Shown here piece by piece: positions 36,076 to 43,812 of a DNA stretch of 64,000 nucleotides (positions within the stretch are counted from its first letter, which is position 1; each line of letters begins with the position of its first letter). The DNA lies in assembly GCA_039944855.1 (NCBI GenBank), contig JBDUXZ010000040.1:17598-81597 (forward strand), in the 5' to 3' direction. The notes beneath the pieces are model-generated. The model was given only the letters and a program-made list of their open reading frames with translations. It made no database searches and was not told where the DNA came from. The DNA comes from Rhodothermales bacterium. Its GTDB lineage: Bacteria > Bacteroidota > Rhodothermia > Rhodothermales > JANQRZ01. Both the position numbers and the translations under genes were made by a program.

Positions 36076-36557
36076 CAGCGAGTCGTCGGCTTGGCCTGGT
36101 CCCACTCCTGCTCGAAGCGGGCGTAGAAGTCTTCCATCAGGGCGTAGAAAGCGCGCATGTGCTCCAGATTCGCACGAAGCCCGTCGGCGCCGTCGCCGAT
36201 CCGGTCGAGCTCGCCGAGGAAGAACTCGGCCGTCGTTCGGTTCTTGACGACGGTGCGCATGTTGCGGCGGAAGTTGTTGTAGAAGAGGTCGGGGTCGGCC
36301 TCGTAGTAGTCGCGGCGGGCGGACTCCCCGTTCGTCTTGCGGACGAGCCCGCCGAGGGCGAGCTCGCGGATGGTCTGCGAGATCGGGCCCTTGCTGCGGC
36401 CGAGCTTCTCGGCGATGTCGTCGAGCGACTGCGGCTCGTCGTAGGCGAGGAGGAGGCCGACGATGAGCCCCTTCAGCCGGGCGAGGCCGTAGTTCTCATA
36501 GACGTTGCCGAACTCCTCGACGAGGCTGCGGCGGAGCTGCTCCGGGGTGTCGCCCAC
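36075..36557 (-). CDS. GbsR/MarR-type transcriptional regulator
   Basis: A 160-residue regulator. A GbsR/MarR winged helix covers about residues 20-90 (LARLKGLIVGLLLAYDEPQS, LDDIAEKLGRSKGPISQTI, LVRKTNGESARRDYYEA), and a C-terminal helical region is probably the dimer part. The start is GTG at 36557. It heads the cluster of KAS III-like, symporter, acyl-CoA ligase and MaoC genes and probably controls it through the AACGTT boxes in the promoter. The effector is unknown. Confidence 0.85.
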   Translation of the reverse strand: MGDTPEQLRRSLVEEFGNVYENYGLARLKGLIVGLLLAYDEPQSLDDIAEKLGRSKGPISQTIRELALGGLVRKTNGESARRDYYEADPDLFYNNFRRNMRTVVKNRTTAEFFLGELDRIGDGADGLRANLEHMRAFYALMEDFYARFEQEWDQAKPTTR

Positions 36558-36581
36558 GTTCTTTTCGTTTGAAATGTTACA

Positions 36582-36620
36582 AACGTTGAGAACGTTAAGA
36601 AATCATCAACGCCCTGTCAA
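36582..36620 (-). promoter_or_regulatory. Promoter with AACGTT operator boxes, GbsR cluster
   Basis: On the minus strand TTGACA (36615-36620) is followed after exactly 17 bases by TAACGT (36592-36597), a recognisable -35/-10 pair. Two AACGTT boxes (36591-36596 and 36582-36587), three bases apart, overlap and follow the -10. Each box is self-complementary. The arrangement fits repression or autoregulation by the GbsR-type protein. Confidence 0.6.
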
Positions 36621-36658
36621 GCCTTTTCCGGCCGCGTCCCCCGATTGCAGGAATTCCC

Positions 36659-37147
36659 TCACATCCGCCGTGGGGACTCCGCGCCCGCCCCGAGGTCACA
36701 GACCATCCGGTAGCGCTCGAACGTCGCCCCGCGCCGCTCGACGACTTCGACGGCGTCGAGCCGGAACGCGTGGCGCGCGAAGACTGGGCGGCTGAACGCG
36801 CTGGCCTCGGTGTATAGCCGGGCGATCCCCCGCGCTCCGGCCCGCTCGACCACGGCACACAGCAACGCCGAGCCGATCCCCTGCCGCATCCGATCGGGGC
36901 GGACGTAGAGCGCCGTCACGTGGCCGTCGTCGGCGAGCCCGGCGAAGCCGGTGATCCCGCTCGCGTCTTCGGCGACGACCGTGTGGGGGTCGAGCACGAA
37001 GGAGCGGAAGCGCGGCTCCTCGGCGAAGGCGGCCCACGCCTCGACCTGCGCCGCATCGTAGTGCGCAGGGCCGACGATGCGGACGGCGGCGGCATAGAGC
37101 GCCGCGAGGTCGGGTACGTCGGCGGCAGTGGCGGCGCGGATCGGCAC
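36659..37147 (-). CDS. GNAT acetyltransferase
   Basis: A 162-residue GNAT enzyme: opening MPIRAATAADVPDLAALYAA, acetyl-CoA binding motif A VTALYVRPDRMRQGIGSALL (Q/R-x-x-G-x-G/A), and the closing AFSRPVFARHAFRLDAVEVV. It transfers acetyl from acetyl-CoA to an amine of an unknown small molecule or protein. It begins 4 bases beyond the carbonic anhydrase stop, so the two share a transcript. Confidence 0.9.
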   Translation of the reverse strand: MPIRAATAADVPDLAALYAAAVRIVGPAHYDAAQVEAWAAFAEEPRFRSFVLDPHTVVAEDASGITGFAGLADDGHVTALYVRPDRMRQGIGSALLCAVVERAGARGIARLYTEASAFSRPVFARHAFRLDAVEVVERRGATFERYRMVCDLGAGAESPRRM

Positions 37148-37151
37148 GGGG

Positions 37152-37808
37152 TCAGCCTAGCCCCTCGGTCAACGTCGTGAGCGCGGCGTCGTACTGCTCG
37201 GCGAGGTCGGCGGCACGCCCCACGCTGAAGCCGAGGTCGCGGAGGAGGCCGTCTTCGATCCCGTAGATCCACCCGTGCACGTCCAGCTTCTGCCCCCGCG
37301 CCCACGCCCCGCGTACGACTGTCGTCCGGCAGACGTTGACGACCTGCTCGACCACGTTGAGCTCGCAGAGCCGCCGCAGCCGGTCGTGCGCGTCGGTGAG
37401 GCGGTCGATCGCGGCGGCGTGTTTGTGCTTCACGTTCTGCACGTGGCGGAGCCAGTTATCGATCAGCCCGAACTCGCGGTCGGTGAGCGCGGCGAGCACG
37501 CCGCCGCAGCCGTAGTGCCCGCACACGATGACGTCCTCGACGCCGAGCACTTCGATGGCGTACTGGAGCACGGAGAGGCAGTTGAGGTCCGTGTGGACGA
37601 CGACGTTCGCGACGTTGCGGTGGACGAACAGCTCGCCCGGCCGGAGCCCGACGATGTCATTGGCCGGGACGCGGCTGTCGGCGCAGCCGATCCAGAGGTA
37701 GCGCGGGGCCTGCTGGCTCGCGAGGTGCTCGAAGAACTCGGGGTCGCGCTCGTGGATGCCGGCCGCCCAGGCCCGGTTGTTCTCGAAGAGGTGGTCCAGC
37801 GTGCGCAT
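37152..37808 (-). CDS. can: Beta-class carbonic anhydrase
   Basis: A 218-residue beta-carbonic anhydrase interconverting CO2 and bicarbonate. Zinc ligands are C42, H98 and C101, with the D44/R46 dyad in CADSRVPA; VFRNVAN-like FVHRNVANVV and CGHYGCGG are intact, so activity is expected. It resembles the E. coli Can group in length. On the same strand and upstream are SbtB- and SbtA-like genes, so the three may handle bicarbonate together; a 120-base gap before this gene allows a separate promoter. GNAT follows directly. Confidence 0.94.
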   Translation of the reverse strand: MRTLDHLFENNRAWAAGIHERDPEFFEHLASQQAPRYLWIGCADSRVPANDIVGLRPGELFVHRNVANVVVHTDLNCLSVLQYAIEVLGVEDVIVCGHYGCGGVLAALTDREFGLIDNWLRHVQNVKHKHAAAIDRLTDAHDRLRRLCELNVVEQVVNVCRTTVVRGAWARGQKLDVHGWIYGIEDGLLRDLGFSVGRAADLAEQYDAALTTLTEGLG

Positions 37809-37928
37809 CGGTCGGAGGGGCTAGAGCGTGTGGGAGTTTAGATGTGTGGGATTTGGGACGCGGAGGGGCGAATCCGAGCAGGGGAGTACCTCGTCCCGTC
37901 CCCACCTCCCTCCCCATACCACAGGGCC

Positions 37929-38231
37929 CTACATGTACTTCTCGCCGCGGACGACCTCGACGGCCTGCACCCACACGATCACGGCGTGGTGCTCGAAGTA
38001 CTGCTCGGCGACGTGCTCCACGATGCGGTCGGCGACGTCGGGCGCGACGATGGCCTCGACACGGACGTTCCGCCCCTCCCAATCGCTGGCGCGGACGCCG
38101 CGCGAGCCCTCCCCCGTCGCGTCGGTGAGGGTGAAGCCGCGCGCGCCGAGCGCGGCGAGCTCTTTCAGCAGCCGGTCCCGCAGGAGCCGCTCGGCGACGA
38201 CGGTGACAAGCTTCATCGGTACGGTAGCCAT
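37929..38231 (-). CDS. sbtB: SbtB-like PII-family regulator
   Basis: A 100-residue PII-like protein. MKLVTVVAERLLRDRLLKEL, then GARGFTLTDATGEGSRGVR and VRVEAIVAPDVADRIVEH fit the SbtB branch, whose members bind adenine nucleotides including cAMP and gate the SbtA bicarbonate transporter. The cysteine-rich C-terminal R-loop of many cyanobacterial SbtB proteins is missing; the protein ends VVRGEKYM. Start may be ATG 38231 or ATG 38216. It lies 36 bases after the SbtA-like gene on the same strand, which strongly supports the assignment. Confidence 0.82.
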   Translation of the reverse strand: MATVPMKLVTVVAERLLRDRLLKELAALGARGFTLTDATGEGSRGVRASDWEGRNVRVEAIVAPDVADRIVEHVAEQYFEHHAVIVWVQAVEVVRGEKYM

Positions 38232-38267
38232 GAGCGGAGGGGATGCGTGATCGGAGGGGAACGAAGC

Positions 38268-39230
38268 TTACGCCAGCCACTCGGCCAGGGCGAAGTAGAG
38301 CGGGATGCCGAGCGTGAGGTTGAACGGGAACGTGATGCCGAGGGCGGCGGTGAGGTAGAACGTCGGGTTCGCCTCGGGGAGCGCGATGCGGACGGCGGCG
38401 GGCGCGGCGATGTAGCTCGCGCTCGACACCATCGCCCCGAGCACGGCGGCGCCGCCGACGGAGAGCCCGGCCCAGCCCCCGGCCCACACCCCGAGCGCGC
38501 CGTGGAGGATCGGCACGACGACGCCGAAGCCGACGAGGAAGAGCCCGACCTCCTTGAGATCGCGGAGCCGCCGCGCCGTGACGAGCCCCATTTCGAGGAG
38601 GAACAGCGTCAGCGCCCCTTTGAACCCGCCGACGAAGAACGGAGCCACGCCTTCCATCCCCTCGCGCCCCGCCGCCAGCCCGATGAGCAGGCCGCCGACG
38701 AGGAGGATCACGCTCCGCCCCGTCGTCACCTCGTGCAGCGCCGCCTGCCACGAGCCCGCCCGCTTCGAGCGCGTGTACGCGATCATGAGGGCGACGACGA
38801 TCGCCGGGACTTCGAGGATCGCCACGAGCGCCGGCATGAACCCCTCAGCCTCGTACCCGGCGAGCGTTCCGAACGCGATCGCGACGATGAACGTGACGGC
38901 GGAGACGCTGCCGTAGTGGGCCGCGAGCGCGGCGCTGTTGACGCGGTCGAGCCGGCCGAGGCGGCGGAGCACGTTGTACGCCGTGATGGGCGTGAGCACG
39001 CCGAGCACGAGTGTCACGAGGGCGGGTCCGGCGAACTCCGCGAGCGGCGTCACGCTCAGCTCGACGCCGCCTTTGAGCCCGATCGCGAGGAGGAGGTAGA
39101 TCGAGAGCGCGTCGTAGAGCGGGCGGGGGAACTCGAGGTCGCTCTTGACGAGCGACGCGACGATGCCCAGCACGAACGCGAGGATGATCGGCGAAAGGAG
39201 ATTCGCGAGGATGATGTCGAGCGAGGGCAT
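38268..39230 (-). CDS. sbtA: SbtA-like sodium-dependent bicarbonate transporter
   Basis: A 320-residue inner-membrane protein with about ten helices in two inverted halves. LANLLSPIILAFVLGIVASL is the family start, followed by SIYLLLAIGLKGGVELS, HYGSVSAVTFIVA and SASYIAAPAAVRIALPEANP, all characteristic of SbtA. The family imports HCO3- with Na+. The PII-like SbtB gene follows, then a carbonic anhydrase, so function in bicarbonate supply for carboxylation or pH control is likely. Divergent from ppk1 with 159 bases between. Confidence 0.88.
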   Translation of the reverse strand: MPSLDIILANLLSPIILAFVLGIVASLVKSDLEFPRPLYDALSIYLLLAIGLKGGVELSVTPLAEFAGPALVTLVLGVLTPITAYNVLRRLGRLDRVNSAALAAHYGSVSAVTFIVAIAFGTLAGYEAEGFMPALVAILEVPAIVVALMIAYTRSKRAGSWQAALHEVTTGRSVILLVGGLLIGLAAGREGMEGVAPFFVGGFKGALTLFLLEMGLVTARRLRDLKEVGLFLVGFGVVVPILHGALGVWAGGWAGLSVGGAAVLGAMVSSASYIAAPAAVRIALPEANPTFYLTAALGITFPFNLTLGIPLYFALAEWLA

Positions 39231-39389
39231 GCGGAGCCGGGAGACGAGAGGGCCCCTAAGCTACGGTGCCGCCCGCGACCGGCGCGCCTCGAACCCGGGC
39301 TCCCCCGTGACGAGGCACCGCGCCGGGAGCTATGTTCTGTCCCGCCGCGCCGCGTGCGTCCCGACGCTCCCCTCCTCCACCCCCTTTTC

Positions 39390-41468
39390 ATGGCTGACCT
39401 CCCCACCTTCGACCGCGAACTGAGCTGGCTGGCCTTCAACGGCCGCGTGCTCCAAGAGGCCGCCGACCCCCGCGTCCCGCTCGCCGAGCGGCTCGGCTTC
39501 CTCGCCATCTTCTCGTCCAACCTCGACGAGTTCTTCCGCGTCCGCGTGGCCGCGCTTCGGGCGCTCCTCCGGCTGAAGAAGAAGCACAAGAAGGGGCTCG
39601 ACGTCAGCCCGGCCAAGCTCCTCCACGAGATCCACGCCATCGTCGCCGCGCAGCAGGAGGCGTTCGGGGAGACGTTCCGCGCCCTCCTCCCCTCGCTCGA
39701 AGAGCACGGCATCGCGCTCCGCGACGAGCGCCGCCTCACGGATGAGCAGCGCGCCTATCTCCTCGACTACTTCGCCCGCGCCGTCCGGCCTCAGCTTCGC
39801 CCGATCCTCCTCGGCGACGCCGTCCCCTTCCTCGAAAACGGCCGGCTCTACCTCGCCGCCGAGCTGTGGCCCCGCGACCTCAGCCTCCGCACCGTCACCC
39901 CCGATGTCGCCCTCGTCGAGGTCCCGTCCGGCCTCGACCGCTTCGTGGAGGTCCCGGACACCGACCCCCGCGTCGTCCTCTTCCTCGACGACGTGATCCG
40001 CCTCGGGCTGCCCGGCCTCTTCCCGGCCTACGACGTCGGCGAGGCGTTCGCGGTCAAGCTCACGCGCGACGCCGACCTCAACGTCGAGGACGAGTTCAGC
40101 GGCGACCTCGTCGCCAAGATCCGCAAGGCGCTCGACCGCCGCGACCTCGGCCCGCCGAGCCGGTTCCTCTACGACCCGCGCATGCCCTACGGCCTCCTCA
40201 CCGCGCTCAAGGACCGGCTCGGGCTGGAGGACGAGGACCTCGTCGGCGGCGGGCGCTACCACAACTTCGGCGACCTGTGGGACTTCCCGCGCCCCGCCGA
40301 CCCCGCCGCCTCGTTCCCACCCCTGCCTCCCCTCCCGCACCCCGAGTTGGAAACCGCGCCGAGCCTGCTCGCGGCTGTGGCCGAGCGCGACCGGATGCTC
40401 CACCTCCCGTACCAGCGCTACGACTACGTCGTCCGCCTGCTCGAAGAGGCCGCCGAGGCCGAGGATGTCGAGGAGCTGTGGATGTCGCTCTACCGCGTCG
40501 CCACCGACTCGGCGCTCGCGCGGGCGCTCATCGCGGCGGCCGAGCGCGGCAAGCGCGTGACGGCGTTCGTCGAGGTCAAGGCCCGGTTCGATGAGGAGAA
40601 CAACCTCGACTGGGCGGAGCGGATGGAGGCGGCCGGCGTCCGCGTGCTCTACAGCATGCCGGGGGTGAAGGTCCACGCCAAGCTCGCCCTCATCGGACAG
40701 CGCACCGGCAAGAAAAAGAGCGATGCCCTCCGCTACACGGGCCTGTTCTCGACGGGCAACTTCAACGAGAAGACCGCCCGCGTCTACGCCGACCACGTCC
40801 TCTTCACCGCCGACCCGCGCCTGACCGACGAGGCCCGCCGCGTCTTCGCCTTCCTCGCCGGCGAGGACGACGCGCCCACGTTCGAGCACCTCCTCGTCGC
40901 CCCGTTCACCCTCCACAAAGGCGTCACGAAGCGGATCAAGCGCGAGGTCAAGCACGCCGCCGCAGGCCGTTCGGCTCGCATGACACTCAAGATGAACGCG
41001 CTCGAAGAGGACGCCGTCATCGCCCGGCTCTACGAGGCGAGCGCGGCCGGCGTCGACGTCCGCCTCATCGTCCGCGGCTTCTGCCGACTGACGCCCGGCG
41101 TGCCCGGCCTCAGCGAGCGCATCGAGGCGCGAAGCATCGTCGACCGCTTCCTCGAACACGCCCGCGTCTACCGCTTCGACAACGACGGCGACGAGGAGCT
41201 CTTCCTCGCCTCGGCCGACTGGATGCACCGCAACTTCCACCGCCGCGTCGAGGTCGCCTTCCCGATCTACGACGACGCCCTCCGCGCCGAGATCGAGCAC
41301 GTCCTCGCCCTCCAGCTCGCCGACGACACGAAGGCGCGCGTGCTCGACGCCGAGCAGCGGAACGACTACTACCGCCCGGCCCAGCGCACCGGCGTCCGCG
41401 CCCAGACCGACACCTACGCGTGGCTCCAAGCGCGCGTCATCGAACCCGCCGACGCAGCGCCAGGCTGA
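39390..41468 (+). CDS. ppk1: Polyphosphate kinase 1
   Basis: A 692-residue PPK1, which polymerises the gamma-phosphate of ATP into polyphosphate. All four regions are present: N domain (FDRELSWLAFNGRVLQEA, FLAIFSSNLDEFFRVRV), H domain, C1 with the phospho-histidine motif VKVHAKLALI, and C2 with DWMHRNFHRRVEVAFPI. Start ATG 39390 gives the standard MADLPTFDRELSW. The last 165 bp before the stop are nearly identical to a second copy at 42100-42264 beyond a toxin-antitoxin-like pair, so the 3' end has been remodelled. Divergent from sbtA; TATGTTCTG at 39331 is a weak promoter-like word. Confidence 0.96.
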   Translation: MADLPTFDRELSWLAFNGRVLQEAADPRVPLAERLGFLAIFSSNLDEFFRVRVAALRALLRLKKKHKKGLDVSPAKLLHEIHAIVAAQQEAFGETFRALLPSLEEHGIALRDERRLTDEQRAYLLDYFARAVRPQLRPILLGDAVPFLENGRLYLAAELWPRDLSLRTVTPDVALVEVPSGLDRFVEVPDTDPRVVLFLDDVIRLGLPGLFPAYDVGEAFAVKLTRDADLNVEDEFSGDLVAKIRKALDRRDLGPPSRFLYDPRMPYGLLTALKDRLGLEDEDLVGGGRYHNFGDLWDFPRPADPAASFPPLPPLPHPELETAPSLLAAVAERDRMLHLPYQRYDYVVRLLEEAAEAEDVEELWMSLYRVATDSALARALIAAAERGKRVTAFVEVKARFDEENNLDWAERMEAAGVRVLYSMPGVKVHAKLALIGQRTGKKKSDALRYTGLFSTGNFNEKTARVYADHVLFTADPRLTDEARRVFAFLAGEDDAPTFEHLLVAPFTLHKGVTKRIKREVKHAAAGRSARMTLKMNALEEDAVIARLYEASAAGVDVRLIVRGFCRLTPGVPGLSERIEARSIVDRFLEHARVYRFDNDGDEELFLASADWMHRNFHRRVEVAFPIYDDALRAEIEHVLALQLADDTKARVLDAEQRNDYYRPAQRTGVRAQTDTYAWLQARVIEPADAAPG
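41283..41447 (+). repeat. 165-bp direct repeat, copy 1 (ppk1 3' end)
   Basis: Copy 1 lies within ppk1 and is identical to 42100-42264 except for four substitutions and no indels (about 97.6 percent). The period is 817 bp. The repeats flank the DUF433/DUF5615 genes. Confidence 0.92.
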
Positions 41469-41484
41469 CGGCGCGCTTGCGATC

Positions 41485-41814
41485 TCAGCCCCGTCCCTTC
41501 ACGCGAGTGACGACGCCCGGAGCCACCGCATCGAGCACGGCCTTCAGCTTCGGCACTAACGGAGCCAGATCCTCGGCGCGGTTGCTCCGCGCTTCGAGCA
41601 ACACGATCCCGACGGCGTACCGGCTCAGGTTCTGCTGATGCGGGATGCCCCGATCCGTCGTGATGAAGACGTCGAACGACGCTGCCGCCACCGAGAGCAG
41701 GTCGCCGTTCCTCCGACCGCTCCATCCCTCCTGCTGCACCGTCCGCGCCTCGATCTCCGGGGCGAGCAGCCGGACGAGCGTCTTCGGCATGTTCTCGTCG
41801 AGCAGCGCTCTCAC
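41485..41814 (-). CDS. DUF5615 PIN-like protein (probable toxin)
   Basis: A 109-residue protein of the DUF5615 PIN-like group. The nuclease-type acids are visible: LLDENMP at the N-terminus (D6, E7), N36-D38 in GRRNGDLL, and the FITTDRG motif (D54). Homologues pair with DUF433 proteins as toxin-antitoxin-like modules. The GTG start (41814-41812) overlaps the DUF433 stop as GTGA, so translation is coupled. Antisense in orientation to ppk1; its 3' end lies 16 bases from the ppk1 stop. Confidence 0.82.
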   Translation of the reverse strand: MRALLDENMPKTLVRLLAPEIEARTVQQEGWSGRRNGDLLSVAAASFDVFITTDRGIPHQQNLSRYAVGIVLLEARSNRAEDLAPLVPKLKAVLDAVAPGVVTRVKGRG

Positions 41815-42023
41815 GCCGCTGTCTCCGCTGCGTGCAGCGTCATCTCGAGGTAGGCCACGACTTGCTCCCGGCGTACGCTGGGGAAGTCGTCGAGGAACGT
41901 GTCGAGGGAGTCGCCCGCCGCGAGGTGCTGGATGAGGATCTCGATGGGGACGCGGGTGCCGGCGAAGACGAGCGCGCCGTTCATCACGTCCGGGTCGCGC
42001 GAGACGATCTGGTTCCGTTCCAT
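41811..42023 (-). CDS. DUF433 protein (probable antitoxin)
   Basis: A 70-residue DUF433 protein: IVSRDPDVMNGALVFAGTRV fits the family consensus DP-x-x-x-G-x-P-x-x-x-GTR, followed by PIEILIQHLAAGDSLDTFLD and a short helix. DUF433 has a winged-helix-like VapB-type role in pairs with DUF5615. It is upstream of the toxin-like gene, the usual antitoxin-first order, and overlaps it by 4 bp. ATG at 42023. It lies inside the region bounded by the two ppk1 3'-end copies. Confidence 0.84.
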   Translation of the reverse strand: MERNQIVSRDPDVMNGALVFAGTRVPIEILIQHLAAGDSLDTFLDDFPSVRREQVVAYLEMTLHAAETAA

Positions 42024-42090
42024 AGCATTCGGCCTCGTAGAGTCGGGGGAGCAGGGTGAACGCGATCGCCTCTCGTCCGATCCCATCCCG

Positions 42091-42285
42091 ATGGAGCTTC
42101 GCGCCGAGATCGACCACGTCCTCGCCCTCCATCTCGCCGACGACACGAAGGCGCGCATGCTCAACGCCGAGCAGCGGAACGACTACTACCGCCCGGCCCA
42201 GCGCACCGGCGTCCGCGCCCAGACCGACACCTACGCGTGGCTCCAAGCGCGCGTCATCGAACCCACTGACGGCGCGGTGGGCTGA
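42091..42285 (+). pseudogene. Detached ppk1 C-terminal fragment
   Basis: From ATG 42091 a 64-codon frame reads MELRAEIDHVLALHLADD, then on through QRNDYYRPAQRTGVRAQTDT to EPTDGAVG, the same as the last 60 residues of PPK1 with four nucleotide changes in the 165-bp core. It lacks all catalytic parts of the enzyme. It could be the original ppk1 end displaced by an insertion, or a copied end. Whether it is translated is unknown. It ends 1 base before the stop codon of the convergent 2-TM gene. Confidence 0.85.
42100..42264 (+). repeat. 165-bp direct repeat, copy 2 (ppk1 fragment)
   Basis: See the ppk1 and fragment entries: this copy is 817 bp from copy 1, with four mismatches, three of which change the protein (E to D, Q to H, and D to N are visible). 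After both copies the word CTGACGGCGCG recurs, so homology may extend past the core with a small indel. Confidence 0.92.
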
Positions 42286-42286
42286 C

Positions 42287-43078
42287 TCAGGACCGAGTGC
42301 GGCGCGGCGCCGAAACCGGTGCCGCGGCGGCGGGCTCCTCCAGCGCGTCGAGGTCGAGCGCAGAGACGGGCGCATCGAGTGGGACGGCGGGCGCGGGCGC
42401 CTCGCCCTGCCGCTCGACCGTGCGGGCGATGATCGCTTCCATCTGCCGCTCGCGCTCCTCCACCCAGCGCGGGAGTTGGAAAGCCGTGCGCCCGATGCCC
42501 CCCAGCCCGAAAGCCACGAACAGGGCCATGATGATCATCATCTTGGGCTCCGCCCCCGGGTTCGCCGCGAAGAGCGCGAGGAACACCAGCCCCATCGCGA
42601 GAGAAGCGAAGCCAAGCGTGAGCGACTGTTGCGCGCTGCCTTTGCACGTGCTGATCCGCAGGCGGTGCCCGGACGCCGTCGGCTCGACGAGCGCGTGGAG
42701 GTTGCCATTCCGCCACTCCCGGAGCGACCCGTCGCGGCGCATCGTTCCCGTCGCCCGAAACGTCTCGCGCAGGTCGACGACGAGCCGGTCCCACGCCGCG
42801 TCTGTGAGCGGCCCGGGCAGCTCGACGGTGCGCGTGGCGCTGATCGGCAGCCCGAGGTACCGCGCGGGCGGCGGGGGCGGGCCGGAGCGGTCCATCGAGG
42901 CGGCAGCGCGGGCGACGAACTCCGGCGTGATCCCGGCCTCGCGCCCGATCTGCTGGAGTTCGGCGAGCGTCAGCCCGTCGCCGTGCCCGAGGCCTCGGTG
43001 TGCGGCCTCCTGCGCCTGCGCCGCCTGCTCGAAGATCGCCGCGATCTCCTCCTCACTGTATCGTCGTTCATCGCTCAT
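42287..43078 (-). CDS. Two-helix membrane protein with SHOCT/2TM-like head
   Basis: A 263-residue protein I cannot place in a named family with confidence. Residues 1-60 (RRYSEEEIAAIFEQAAQAQE, GLTLAELQQIGREAGITPEF) form a helical head of a type often found before two membrane helices in Bacteroidota. The middle is beta-rich (RTVELPGPLTDAAWDRLV) and may be a lipid-fold domain. Two adjacent membrane helices are near residues 155-195. The tail is Ala/Pro-rich. Cytoplasmic head and tail are predicted. No catalytic residues seen. Confidence 0.65.
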   Translation of the reverse strand: MSDERRYSEEEIAAIFEQAAQAQEAAHRGLGHGDGLTLAELQQIGREAGITPEFVARAAASMDRSGPPPPPARYLGLPISATRTVELPGPLTDAAWDRLVVDLRETFRATGTMRRDGSLREWRNGNLHALVEPTASGHRLRISTCKGSAQQSLTLGFASLAMGLVFLALFAANPGAEPKMMIIMALFVAFGLGGIGRTAFQLPRWVEERERQMEAIIARTVERQGEAPAPAVPLDAPVSALDLDALEEPAAAAPVSAPRRTRS

Positions 43079-43274
43079 TTCGCTCTGGGTGCATTATGGA
43101 AGTGCCTTCGCCGAGGCTGGGCCAGCGAGACGGGCAAGCGATTTCGCTGACGGAAGAACAAGTTGGTGGCTCACTTGCGAAACGCGGCGAGCCGATAGAA
43201 CGAGGCTGGCAAGATCAGTGACTAGGTGCGGACGAGGCAAGGCAGTCGAGCATTTCGTCGGTGTGCACCACGGG

Positions 43275-43718
43275 TTATGCATCCACAAACACGTACGTCC
43301 ACAGCGCCTCGATAGCTTGGCAGCCTCGTAGCAGGACAACGCCCCGCGCCCCCCAGCCGTCGGAGTCAACTGAGTCGAAGAGGTAGAAGCGGCCCCCGAG
43401 CTCCTGCAAGGCAAGGAGGTGCTGCCAGTGCCGCCCTGAGAACTCCCACTTGGCGCTATCAGCCTGTAGAGCCGCCATGTCCCGAACCCGGAACTCGTCG
43501 TACACGAATGACTCCGCCTGCGCCCGAGTCAGGCTCTGCCTCAAGTAACGCACTTCGGGAGGTGAGTCAGGGTTGAGCGCGTGAGGCCCACTTTCGTGCT
43601 CCGCAACACTGAGGCTCGGGCACCCGCTCGCGTTGAGGAAAGAGAGGCATCCGCCGAGAGAGAGCGCCATGAAGGCTATGACCAAAACGAGCGCTCTTCG
43701 GGAAGGATGAATAACCAT
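43275..43718 (-). CDS. Orphan lipoprotein, lower GC
   Basis: A 147-residue lipoprotein: signal with the lipobox LGGC (cysteine near 24). The mature part contains WEFSGRHWQHLLALQELGGR and ends CQAIEALWTYVFVDA; no family recognised. GC is lower than in neighbours, so it may be acquired. It is flanked upstream by a 15-bp hairpin (43733-43773) and downstream by about 195 bases without a gene. Confidence 0.6.
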   Translation of the reverse strand: MVIHPSRRALVLVIAFMALSLGGCLSFLNASGCPSLSVAEHESGPHALNPDSPPEVRYLRQSLTRAQAESFVYDEFRVRDMAALQADSAKWEFSGRHWQHLLALQELGGRFYLFDSVDSDGWGARGVVLLRGCQAIEALWTYVFVDA

Positions 43719-43732
43719 TAATTAGGCAGAAC

Positions 43733-43773
43733 GGGTCGGCATAACATACCGTACGCGCATGTTATGCCGACCC
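43733..43773 (-). terminator. Hairpin between aldolase gene and orphan lipoprotein gene
   Basis: GGGTCGGCATAACAT and ATGTTATGCCGACCC form a perfect 15-bp stem with an 11-base loop. It lies 40 bases beyond the stop of the aldolase gene on the minus strand, where it may end transcription, and 15 bases before the start of the orphan lipoprotein gene, where it could also act in the leader. There is no T-tract on the minus side. Confidence 0.55.
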
Positions 43774-43812
43774 TTTCCTGTTTTCGTGCAGCGAATCAGG
43801 CAAGCGCTGTCC

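Noticed and set aside
37842..41468. A 1208-codon open frame that starts antisense to sbtB/sbtA and runs into ppk1
   Set aside because: Only the ppk1 part from 39390 has homology. The upstream part is Arg/Glu/Asp-rich noise typical of antisense frames in GC-rich DNA.
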